A stretch of DNA of 64,000 nucleotides from CAZDQL01 sp964507325 (lineage in GTDB: Bacteria; Planctomycetota; UBA1135; GCA-002686595): assembly GCA_964507325.1 (NCBI GenBank), contig CAZDQL010000007.1:1-64000 (forward strand). Reading direction: 5' to 3'. Every line of letters begins with the position of its first letter. The stretch's first letter is position 1. Below, piece by piece: positions 42,269 to 50,367 of this stretch. A program made the translations under genes and the position numbers. The notes under the pieces were generated by a model. The model saw only the letters and a list, made by a program, of their open reading frames with translations. It was not told the DNA's origin and searched no databases.

Positions 42269-44575
42269 TCAGCGCGCCGGCGCGAATCGCAGCCAGCGCA
42301 GCTTCATCAGGGGACCCTCGACCTTGTCGCCGTGCACCGTCACGCGATGGCGTCCGGCGGCGAGCTCGAGCACGCTCAGATCGGTCGGGAGGTAGTCGTC
42401 CCACGAACCGGTGGACGCGATCCGGAAAGAGCCCACCGGGGCGCCGTCGATGCGCACCTCGGCGGTGGCGCCCGCCGCGGCGGGGGCGCAGGCGTAGAGG
42501 GCGGAGAGCCCGAAGCGCCCACCCTCCGCTAGCACGAGCTCCCACTCCGGGTAGTCGTCGCGCACCCGCCAGTAGCCGAGGCAGTCCCGCTGCGGTTCGT
42601 AGCGCAGGCTCTTGCCGCGCACGGCGGCGCTCCGGGCGCCGAGGATCGCGCTGCCGTCGGGGGCGGGGACGGTCGGCGCGAGCTTGCCCGCGCCGCGCCG
42701 CATGCGCGCTTCCAGGTCGCTCCAGTGCTCGTCGTGGACCTGACGCGGGTCGCAGTCGCGCTCTTTGCAGACCGCCGCGGCGAGGCCGACGATCTCGCCC
42801 ATGGCGCCGGTCGTCTTCATCACGCGCACCGCGCCGAGGGCCTCGTGGGTCACGCTGATGTCGCGGCCGGCCATGAAGAGGTTTGCCACGTTGCGGCTGT
42901 AGAGACAGCGGTAGGGCACCCAGTAGGGGGTGTCGTAGGTGTAGCCCTCGCCGCGCGTGAAGTCGGCGATGAACTCGTCCCCCTCGTGCCCGGCGGAGTA
43001 GCGCGGGTCGGGGTGATGGGTGTCGATGCCCCAGGTGCAGGGGAAGCAGCCATCCTCCCAGCGCCGGCCGTCGCGCAGGTCCTCCGCGGTCAGCACCACG
43101 TCCCCCAGGAGCCGCCGCGACTCGCGCTTGCCGGCGACGTAGGCGACCCAGTTCAGCCGGTGGGCGGGGTAGCGACCCTCCACGTTCTTGATCGCGTCCC
43201 AGGCGCCGTACAGGGCCCGGAAGTTCTGGTCGCGGATGCGCTCCATGTCGTGGATCGGATCCCGGTCGAAGCCGCTCTCCCAGTACCAGTTGCCGATCGA
43301 GATCGGGCCCTCCCCCGGCTCGGGCTCGGTCGAGCCCCAGTCGCGGCCGGGAAAGGGCTTGTCGCGCAGGTCGACCGCCCATTCGCAGCGCGGGAAGGTG
43401 GCCTCGGCGACCGCCGCCGCGAGCTCCGAGGAGAGCGGGTCGCTGTCCTCGCACAGGCACTGGATGTTCCACAGGTTGCTGGCGCCCATGTGCCCCGTGT
43501 CGGTCTGGTCGAAGTCGGCCCCGACCATGTGGCCCAGCGCTCCATCCCCGGTGCTGTCGAGGAACCAGCAACCGCCAATCCGCGTGCGCTCGCCGCTGCG
43601 CACGTCCTGCGCCACGACCGACTGGATGCGACCGCCCTCGGCCGTCGCCTCGTTCATGCGACGATCGAGGAAGAGGGTGATCTTCTCCTCGGCGCGCACC
43701 ACGCCGAGCTTCCTGCCGTCGTCGAAGACGTGGGCCCCCTGGGCGTTCTTGGAGTCGCTGCGTTTGACCGGCACGAGCTCCATCACCACGTCGCCGATGC
43801 GCGGGTAGGGGGGCTGGTTGACGTGCCCCTCCGGCCAGACGCGCACCTCGGAGCTGGCGTTGCCCCCCAGCACCGGGCGGTCCTGGATCAGGGCCACGCT
43901 GAGGCCCTGTCGCGCCGCGGTGACCGCCGCGCTGGTGCCCGCCATCCCGCCGCCGACCACGACCAGGTCGAAGGTGCCGCCGTCGATCGGCTCCTCGGGG
44001 AGGCCCAGCAGGCGACGCCGCCACGGCGTCAGCTCCTCCAGCGCCTCCGGGGGAACGAAGTCCCCGTCGCGGGCGAAGAGGATCGCGTCGCAGCGGCCCT
44101 CGAACCCGGTCAGGTCGTGCAGGGCCAGCCGCGCCCGACCGGCGGCGACCTCGACCAGGCCCCCGTCCTGCCAGTGCCAGGGGTCCCCCTCGGTCCCGAA
44201 GATCGTCCCCAGCGGCGTGCCGTCGAGGTGGAGCTCGAAGCGTCCCGGCGCGCCGGGCGCTCCCCAGGGCGCCACCCAGTCCCGCGTGCGCACCCAGACG
44301 CGCCAGGGGCCCGCGGTCGGGAACTCCACTGTGGTCGTGGCGTCCTCGACGGGCACGCCCATCCCGTGGGCCAGGAGGTAGGGGGAGCCCATCAGGTCCA
44401 TGAACTGCTGGTCGAGGACCCAGCCGCCCAGGTCGTCGAAGGACTCCGCCTCGAGCAGGACGAGCCCGGATTCCCCCGAGCGCTCCCCCTCCCGCATGGC
44501 GCCGGTGGCTCCGCACGCCGCGAGCAGGATCGCGACGACGCTCCAAGTGAGGTGTCCTCTCGAGATCGTGTGCAT
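42269..44575 (-). CDS. FAD-dependent oxidoreductase lipoprotein with carbohydrate-binding-like flanks
   Basis: The protein has about 768 residues from the ATG at 44575, giving a lipoprotein signal (SVVAILLAAC). Residues about 35-185 look like a galactose-binding-like beta domain (LLEAESFDDLGGWVLD, WRVWVRTRDWV, LHLDGTPLGTIFG). Residues about 200-620 are a PF12831-type FAD oxidoreductase: dinucleotide motif LVVVGGGMAGTSAAV, then PVLGGNASSEVRVWPEGH and LFMAGRDISVTHEALGAVRV. A second beta domain (about 640-768) ends the chain (VRIDGAPVGSFRIAS, LAAGRHRVTVHGD). Such proteins are frequent in polysaccharide-utilisation loci; oxidation of a sugar hydroxyl is the most likely chemistry but not proven. 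It is divergent from two sulfatases. Confidence 0.85.
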   Translation of the reverse strand: MHTISRGHLTWSVVAILLAACGATGAMREGERSGESGLVLLEAESFDDLGGWVLDQQFMDLMGSPYLLAHGMGVPVEDATTTVEFPTAGPWRVWVRTRDWVAPWGAPGAPGRFELHLDGTPLGTIFGTEGDPWHWQDGGLVEVAAGRARLALHDLTGFEGRCDAILFARDGDFVPPEALEELTPWRRRLLGLPEEPIDGGTFDLVVVGGGMAGTSAAVTAARQGLSVALIQDRPVLGGNASSEVRVWPEGHVNQPPYPRIGDVVMELVPVKRSDSKNAQGAHVFDDGRKLGVVRAEEKITLFLDRRMNEATAEGGRIQSVVAQDVRSGERTRIGGCWFLDSTGDGALGHMVGADFDQTDTGHMGASNLWNIQCLCEDSDPLSSELAAAVAEATFPRCEWAVDLRDKPFPGRDWGSTEPEPGEGPISIGNWYWESGFDRDPIHDMERIRDQNFRALYGAWDAIKNVEGRYPAHRLNWVAYVAGKRESRRLLGDVVLTAEDLRDGRRWEDGCFPCTWGIDTHHPDPRYSAGHEGDEFIADFTRGEGYTYDTPYWVPYRCLYSRNVANLFMAGRDISVTHEALGAVRVMKTTGAMGEIVGLAAAVCKERDCDPRQVHDEHWSDLEARMRRGAGKLAPTVPAPDGSAILGARSAAVRGKSLRYEPQRDCLGYWRVRDDYPEWELVLAEGGRFGLSALYACAPAAAGATAEVRIDGAPVGSFRIASTGSWDDYLPTDLSVLELAAGRHRVTVHGDKVEGPLMKLRWLRFAPAR

Positions 44576-44655
44576 CCTCGGAGAATACGGCGGCGGCGGG
44601 AGGCCGTCCACGCGGCCGGGACGGATGGCGATCCCCGTCGGGAGGAGCATCTGCG

Positions 44656-46287
44656 ATGCTCTGGGGCATGGACCTGCTCTCCCTCACGCTCCTCGCCCTG
44701 GCCCACGTCGCGCCCGCCGCCGAGGAGGCTCCGCGCCCCAACGTGCTGGTGGTGCTCCTCGACGACGTGGGCTACTCCGACCTCGGCGCCTACGGCGGCG
44801 AGATCCCCACGCCCCACATCGACGCCCTGGCGGGGGGTGGGCTGCGCTTCACCCAGTGCTACAACTCGGCGCGCTGCTGCCCGTCGCGCGCCTCGCTCCT
44901 GACCGGACTGCACCCGCACCAGGCGGGGGTCGGCTCCTTCGCCACCCGCAAGCCGGACCGCGCGCGCGGCCCCGCCTATCTGGGCCACCTCAACGAGCGC
45001 TGCGTGACCCTGGCGGAGGTGCTGCGCTCGGCGGGGTACGGCACCTACATGGTGGGCAAGTGGCACGTGGGGCTACCGGGACCGATCGCCCGCGGCTTCG
45101 ACGAGTTCTACGGCTTCACCCAGGGCTACGAGCAGGACCAGTGGCAGCCCGCGCGCTACCAGCGCCTGCCCGCCCGGCGCCAGCCCGAGCTCGAATTCGG
45201 CGCGGACTTCTACGCCACCGACGCCTTCGCCGACTACGCGCTCGAGTTCCTGCGCCAGGCACGGGAGCGGGAGCGACCCTGGCTCCTCTACCTGGCGCAC
45301 TCGGCGCCCCACTTCCCGGTGCAGGCGCCGCGCTCGAGCGTCGAGCCCCTGGTGGCCACCTACCGCCGCGGATGGGACGTCCTGCGCGTGGAGCGCTTCG
45401 CGCGCCAGCGCGCCAGCGGCCTCGCCACCGAGGGCTTCCAGCTCACGCCGCGCTCCTTGGTCCCCGTGGACGGAGAGGCGATCACCAACGGCTTCTCCGG
45501 TCGGCCCAATCCCGCCTGGGATGCGATCGAGGCAGCGCGCCGCGAGGACCTCGCGCACCGCATGGCCGTCTTCGCCGCGATGGTGCGTCACGTGGACGAG
45601 GGCATCGGACGTCTGGTCGCGGACCTGCGCGCGAACGACGAGCTCGACGACACCCTCGTGCTCCTGCTCAGCGACAACGGCGCCTGCTACGAGTGGGGCC
45701 CCTGGGGCTTCGACGGTCCCTCGCGCCAGGGGGTGACCACCCTGCACGAGGGAGAGCAACTGGCGGCGATGGGGGGGCCGGGGACCTACCACGCCTACGG
45801 CAGCGGCTGGGCGAACCTGGGCAACACCCCCTTTCGCTCGTACAAGCACTTCACCCTCGAGGGTGGCATCCGCACTCCGTTGATTGCCCACTGGCCGGCG
45901 GGGATCGAGCGACCCGATCGCTGGGTGCGCGACCCCGTCCACGTGATGGACCTGATGCCGACCCTCTGCGAGCTGGCGGGCGCGACGTACCCCGAGCCTC
46001 CGATCCAACCCTTGGAAGGCCGGAGCCTCACGCCGGCCTTCGCGGGTCGGGAGCTCGGCGAGCGCGAGCTGGCGTTCGAGCACCAGGGGGCGCGCGCGCT
46101 GCGCTCGGGGCGCTGGAAGGTCGTCTGGGGCAAGCGCATGCCCCGGGAGCCCACCTGGGAGCTCTACGACCTGGAGGCGGATCCCTGCGAGACGCGCGAT
46201 CTGGCCGCCGAAGAACCCGAGCGCACCGAGGAGCTGGCCGCGCGCTGGCTCGCCTGGGCGCGGCGGGTCGGGGTGCATCCCTTCTAG
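44656..46287 (+). CDS. Arylsulfatase-type sulfatase, secreted
   Basis: The protein has 543 residues. GGAGGAG nine bases before the ATG at 44656 supports that start, followed by a signal peptide (LLSLTLLALAHVAPAA). The sulfatase N-domain has VVLLDDVGYSDLGAYGG with the metal-binding Asp pair, and CCPSRASLLTG with the formylglycine Cys at about residue 74. GYGTYMVGKWHVG contains the conserved Lys/His pair, then LLLSDNGACYEWG with the second metal site and ARALRSGRWKVVWGK near the C-terminus. All expected residues are present. It belongs to the large arylsulfatase A-like S1_4-type group; the substrate cannot be read from sequence. It is the first of three same-strand genes through the PNGase-like gene. 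Confidence 0.92.
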   Translation: MLWGMDLLSLTLLALAHVAPAAEEAPRPNVLVVLLDDVGYSDLGAYGGEIPTPHIDALAGGGLRFTQCYNSARCCPSRASLLTGLHPHQAGVGSFATRKPDRARGPAYLGHLNERCVTLAEVLRSAGYGTYMVGKWHVGLPGPIARGFDEFYGFTQGYEQDQWQPARYQRLPARRQPELEFGADFYATDAFADYALEFLRQARERERPWLLYLAHSAPHFPVQAPRSSVEPLVATYRRGWDVLRVERFARQRASGLATEGFQLTPRSLVPVDGEAITNGFSGRPNPAWDAIEAARREDLAHRMAVFAAMVRHVDEGIGRLVADLRANDELDDTLVLLLSDNGACYEWGPWGFDGPSRQGVTTLHEGEQLAAMGGPGTYHAYGSGWANLGNTPFRSYKHFTLEGGIRTPLIAHWPAGIERPDRWVRDPVHVMDLMPTLCELAGATYPEPPIQPLEGRSLTPAFAGRELGERELAFEHQGARALRSGRWKVVWGKRMPREPTWELYDLEADPCETRDLAAEEPERTEELAARWLAWARRVGVHPF

Positions 46288-46365
46288 GAGGAGCCGAGGG
46301 GGCGGCGGCCGCGATCGTCCCCTCCCCGCTGCGGAGCGCGGGGGGCATGTGGTACACCACGGGGG

Positions 46366-48348
46366 ATGCAGTACCTGCGCCTAGCTCTCTTCCCTCTCCT
46401 GCTCCTGGTGGCCTCGGATCGGCTCTTCGCTTCAGAGCGACCGCCGAACGTCGTTTTCATCATGTCCGACGAGCTCGCCTACTATGAGCTCTCGCATGTG
46501 GGCAATCCCTACATCAAGACGCCGCGCATCGATCGCATGGCCGCCGAGGGGGTGCGCTTCACCCGTGCCTACGCGGGCGCACCCGTCTGCGCGCCCCTGC
46601 GCTGCAACCTGATGACGGGCAAGCACGCCGGCCACGCCTCGGTGCGCGCCAACGACGGCGGCACACCGCTGCGCGCCGACGAGCGCACGCTCGCCAGCCT
46701 CTTGAAGGAGCGCGGCTACGCCACCGGCGGCTTCGGCAAGTGGGGCTGCGGGGGGCGCGACTCCACCGGGGTGCCCGAGGCGCACGGCTTCGACGTGTTC
46801 TTCGGGTACTACGACCAGGTGCACGCCCACTCCTTCTACCCGCCCTACCTGGTGCGCAACAGCGAGGAAGTCCCCCTGGAGGGCAACGTCGGCGGTCGCT
46901 CCGGAGCGACCTACTCGCACTACCCGATCATGGACGCGGCCCTGGATTTCATCCGCGCCAACGCCGAGCGGCCCTTCTTCTGCTACCTGCCGGTCACCCC
47001 TCCCCACGGCATGTACGACATCCCCGCCGCCGACCCGGCCTGGGAGCTCTACGAGGGCGCCGAGTGGATGGAGGGCGTGTCGCAGGACGTGCGCAACTAC
47101 GCGGCGATGGTGAGCCTGGTCGACCGCAACGTGGGTGAGGTCCTGGACCTGTTGGCGGAGCTCGAGATCGAGGAGAACACGCTGGTCTTCTTCACGGGGG
47201 ACAACGGAGGCCAGGACCGCTTCCGCTCTCCCGACCACCCACGTGGCTTCTACGGGCCGAACGTGGACCCGCGCACCGGCGCCGAGTTCCGGGGGGGCAA
47301 GGGCAACCTCTACGAAGGGGGGCTGCGCATCCCCTTCCTGGCGCGCTGGCCCGGACGCATCGAGGCGGGACGGGTGAGCGACCACCTGCTCTACCAGCCC
47401 GACGTGCTGCCGACCCTGGCGGCGCTGTGTGGGACGGACCTCCCCGAAGGCGTGGACGGTCTCACCTTCCTGCCGGAGCTCCTGGGGGTCGGCGAGCAGC
47501 GACGCCACGACTTCTTCTACTGGGAGCACGGCAGCCAGCTCGCCGTGCGGGTGGGGGACTGGAAGGGGATCCTCGGCCGCAAGAGGGGTGGCGACTGGCA
47601 GCAGGTCCTGCGCGAGGAGAGCGGCCGCTGGGAGCTCTACGACCTGGCCCAGGATCCCGGGGAGCAGCGCGACGTGGCGGCGGCCCACCCGCAGGTGATC
47701 GAGCGTTTGGCGGCGATCGCCGCTCGCGAGCACACCCCGGTGCGGCCCGGCACCTACCACGACCCGACGCGCAAGCGCCACGAGCGCGATCGCTGGGCGA
47801 AGTGGGGCGACGCCCCCGACCGCCCTCGGGCGCGGAGGGGTGGGCAGGCTGAGGTCCACAGCATCGACGAGCCGGGCCTGGTGCCCGCGAGCCGCATGCG
47901 GCTCCTCTCCTTCAGCAGCGAGAACGGGAGCAACCGCAAGCTGGCTGCCAACGCGATCGACGGGGATCCGCGCACGGTCTGGCACAGCGCCTTCTCCGAG
48001 ACCCTCGCCAGACACCCCCACGAGCTGGTGATCGATCTGGGAGCGGAGAACGAGGTGACCGGCTTCCGCTACCTCGCCCGCCAGGACAGTGGCTGGAACG
48101 GCGCCTTCGGCCTGACCGAGTTCTTCCTGGCGGGGCAGCCGGACGCCTTCGACGACCGACCCATCGCGAGCACGACCTTCGGCAAGGTCCGCAAGCCGCA
48201 GGCCCTGGACCTCGAGACACCCGTCCGCGGGCGCTACCTGAAGGTGCGCGTGCTGTCGGAGGTGAACGGCAACGTCTGGGCGTCGGCCGCCGAGCTGGCG
48301 GTCGTCGGCCGCAGCGTGTCCGACGTGGACGATCGACGCTCCCGCTGA
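46366..48348 (+). CDS. Sulfatase with discoidin-like C-terminal domain, CAPLR active-site motif
   Basis: The protein has 660 residues with a signal peptide (LALFPLLLLVASDRLFA). The N-terminal sulfatase domain (to about residue 490) has VVFIMSDELAYYELSHVG, GGFGKWGCG, TPPHGMYDIP and FFTGDNGGQDRF. The formylglycine site reads VCAPLRCNLMTGKHAGH: Cys near 75, with Leu where most bacterial sulfatases have Ser. It still meets the minimal CxPxR maturation pattern. Residues about 515-655 are an F5/8 type C (discoidin, CBM32-like) domain (SENGSNRKLAANAIDGDPRT, VWHSAFS, PHELVIDLGAENEVTGFRYL), likely holding the enzyme on its glycan. It starts 79 bases after the previous sulfatase. Confidence 0.9.
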   Translation: MQYLRLALFPLLLLVASDRLFASERPPNVVFIMSDELAYYELSHVGNPYIKTPRIDRMAAEGVRFTRAYAGAPVCAPLRCNLMTGKHAGHASVRANDGGTPLRADERTLASLLKERGYATGGFGKWGCGGRDSTGVPEAHGFDVFFGYYDQVHAHSFYPPYLVRNSEEVPLEGNVGGRSGATYSHYPIMDAALDFIRANAERPFFCYLPVTPPHGMYDIPAADPAWELYEGAEWMEGVSQDVRNYAAMVSLVDRNVGEVLDLLAELEIEENTLVFFTGDNGGQDRFRSPDHPRGFYGPNVDPRTGAEFRGGKGNLYEGGLRIPFLARWPGRIEAGRVSDHLLYQPDVLPTLAALCGTDLPEGVDGLTFLPELLGVGEQRRHDFFYWEHGSQLAVRVGDWKGILGRKRGGDWQQVLREESGRWELYDLAQDPGEQRDVAAAHPQVIERLAAIAAREHTPVRPGTYHDPTRKRHERDRWAKWGDAPDRPRARRGGQAEVHSIDEPGLVPASRMRLLSFSSENGSNRKLAANAIDGDPRTVWHSAFSETLARHPHELVIDLGAENEVTGFRYLARQDSGWNGAFGLTEFFLAGQPDAFDDRPIASTTFGKVRKPQALDLETPVRGRYLKVRVLSEVNGNVWASAAELAVVGRSVSDVDDRRSR

Positions 48349-48444
48349 CGGCGCCGAGTCGGGGGAGTGCGGAGACGCACCGCCCTTCTCGAAGCGCCAG
48401 CGGCGTTGTACCGTTCCTCGCCGTCATCGACTGCGAGGCACCCC

Positions 48445-50361
48445 ATGAAACGACTGCTCTGTGCTCTCCCCTGCCTCCTCGTCGCCGAGGCCGCCAGCGC
48501 CCAGGTGGAGCCTGCCGCGACCCAGGCGCCGCCCAGCGTGCACCTGACCCGCTTCGGCGCGGGCCCCGGACCGGCGATCAGCGAGGATGGCTACCGCCTC
48601 CTGGACCGCGCGGGCACCCGCCTGCAGTCGAACGCGGTTGCGTTCGACCGCCAGGCCGAGGGGGCCCGAGCGACCACGCGGCTGCGCGCCCGGCTACGGG
48701 TCCTCGCCGGGGGGGACGGCGGCGCGTTCCTCTTCCTGAACACCGCCGAGTACGGCGCCCGGGGCCCCGCCCCCTTCCTCGCCAGCTGGGTCGAGCCCAA
48801 TCTACGCCGCAGCTTCGCGGTCGCGATCGACGTCCACAACCCTCTCATCGAGGAGCCCTTCGGGGAGTGGGGCAACTACCAGGGGCTCCCCGAGCGCGAG
48901 GTCTCCCTGCACTGGGACGGGCGGGAGCTCGTCAAGCGCACGGTGGCGCAGGAGTTCCGCGGCGACTGGGCCGAGCTGGAGATCGACCTGCGGGCGGTCT
49001 GCGGCGGCTCCGAGGTGAGTGTGCGCATCGGCGAGTCGGCGGTCTACGAGCGCCATTTCGTCTCCGAGCTCCTGCCCTACGAGTCGCGGCTCGCCTTCGG
49101 CGCGGGGACGCGGGAGGAGGTGGCCACCCAGCTCGACGTGGCCGAGGTCGCGCTGGAGTACGGTCCGCCGGCGGACGCGCCGCGCCCGCCGCTGCACGTG
49201 GAGCTCTTCAACCACGTCCTGACCGACAACTCGACCACCTCCTACCAGACCGAGGTGGACCTGCCCCCCGCGGACTGGGCCTTCGGCCGCATCGTCCTGA
49301 CGCTCGAGATCCACGACGCCGGCGACGACTGGGACGAGTGGGACCGCAACGGCCACCTGTCGATCATCGCGGCTGACGGGAGCAAGTGGGACATCGTGCC
49401 CTTCATCACCTCCTACCGCACCGAGTGCCACTGGATGGTGGACGTGAGCCACTTCCGCCCCTGGCTGAGCGGGCGGACGCGCTTCGAGATCGCCGCGGGG
49501 ACGACCTTCTACAAGAACCGGGGCTACATGATGAGCGCGGCGCTGGACTACCACCACGGGGTGTCGCTCCTCGGCGAGCGCGAGCTGGAGCCCTATCGGA
49601 TCGAGCCCTTGTGGGTGGGCACCGCCCGCCACGGATCGGCCGACGACCACTTCTCGAGCTTCTTCACTCCGGTGGAGGTCAGCGTGCCCGAGGAGGCCGC
49701 GGCGGCGCGCGTCTTCACCACCACTACCGGGCACTCCCAGGTGGGGGAGTTCACCCCGTCGGCGCGCACGCTGGTCTTCAGCCCCGACCGGGACGCGCCC
49801 GCGATCGAGGAGCGCTTCGCGGACACCCTCTGGCGGGCGGACTGCTTCCTGAACCCCAACCGACCCCAGTTCGGCACCTGGAAGTACTCCCGCGCCGGGT
49901 GGGCGCCCGGGGACGTGGTCCACCCTTGGTGGGTCGACCTGACGCCGCACCTGCAGCCCGGTCGGACCGCCCTCTTCCGCTACCTCCCCGAGCCCTACGA
50001 CTTCAGCGCCCATCCCGAGGGGGAGCGGCCCAGCCCCGATCAGGTGGGTCAGGCGAGCCACGTCGTGCGCTCCTACCTGATCCTCTACCGCCCGTCCGCC
50101 GCCACGGTCCCCGCGCCGGTCCTGCGCGTCACGGCGGTCACCGGCGGGAGCAGTGCCGCGCAGGCGGGGATCCAGGCGGGGGACTACCTGGCGAGCTACG
50201 CCGGGGTGCTCCTCGATTCGGTCGCCGAGCTCGGCGCCGCCAAGCAGGCCGCGACGGAGGCGGGTGAGGAGCGCGTCGCCGTCGTCGTCTACCGGGGATC
50301 GGAGCGCCTCGAGCTGGAGATCGCCACCGGCCAACTGGGGGTCAATCTCTCCACCCGCTGA
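48445..50361 (+). CDS. PNGase F-like glycoamidase with C-terminal PDZ domain
   Basis: The protein has about 638 residues from the ATG at 48445, with a signal peptide (LLCALPCLLVAEAASAQ). Residues about 30-240 are a beta-rich N-terminal region. Residues about 250-380 match the first PNGase F domain (VLTLEIHDAGDDWDEWDRNG, then WDIVPFITSYRTECHWMVDV and SHFRPWLSG). The Asp of EWDRNGHLSI, near residue 298, aligns with the catalytic Asp60. Residues about 410-550 match the second domain (ARVFTTTTGHSQVGEFTPSA, FLNPNRPQFGTWKYSRAGWA), with the GEF Glu near 434 in the position of Glu206; Glu118 appears replaced. Residues about 560-635 form a PDZ domain (VTGGSSAAQAGIQAGDYLAS). Likely role: release of N-linked glycans from glycoproteins. 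It is the third gene of the sulfatase strand run. Confidence 0.82.
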   Translation: MKRLLCALPCLLVAEAASAQVEPAATQAPPSVHLTRFGAGPGPAISEDGYRLLDRAGTRLQSNAVAFDRQAEGARATTRLRARLRVLAGGDGGAFLFLNTAEYGARGPAPFLASWVEPNLRRSFAVAIDVHNPLIEEPFGEWGNYQGLPEREVSLHWDGRELVKRTVAQEFRGDWAELEIDLRAVCGGSEVSVRIGESAVYERHFVSELLPYESRLAFGAGTREEVATQLDVAEVALEYGPPADAPRPPLHVELFNHVLTDNSTTSYQTEVDLPPADWAFGRIVLTLEIHDAGDDWDEWDRNGHLSIIAADGSKWDIVPFITSYRTECHWMVDVSHFRPWLSGRTRFEIAAGTTFYKNRGYMMSAALDYHHGVSLLGERELEPYRIEPLWVGTARHGSADDHFSSFFTPVEVSVPEEAAAARVFTTTTGHSQVGEFTPSARTLVFSPDRDAPAIEERFADTLWRADCFLNPNRPQFGTWKYSRAGWAPGDVVHPWWVDLTPHLQPGRTALFRYLPEPYDFSAHPEGERPSPDQVGQASHVVRSYLILYRPSAATVPAPVLRVTAVTGGSSAAQAGIQAGDYLASYAGVLLDSVAELGAAKQAATEAGEERVAVVVYRGSERLELEIATGQLGVNLSTR

Positions 50362-50367
50362 GGGCCG

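Noticed and set aside
46324..46343. CCCCGC / GCGGGG hairpin between the two sulfatase genes as a terminator
   Set aside because: Stem is only six base pairs, no T-run follows, and the next start is 22 bases away; chance is likely at this GC content.
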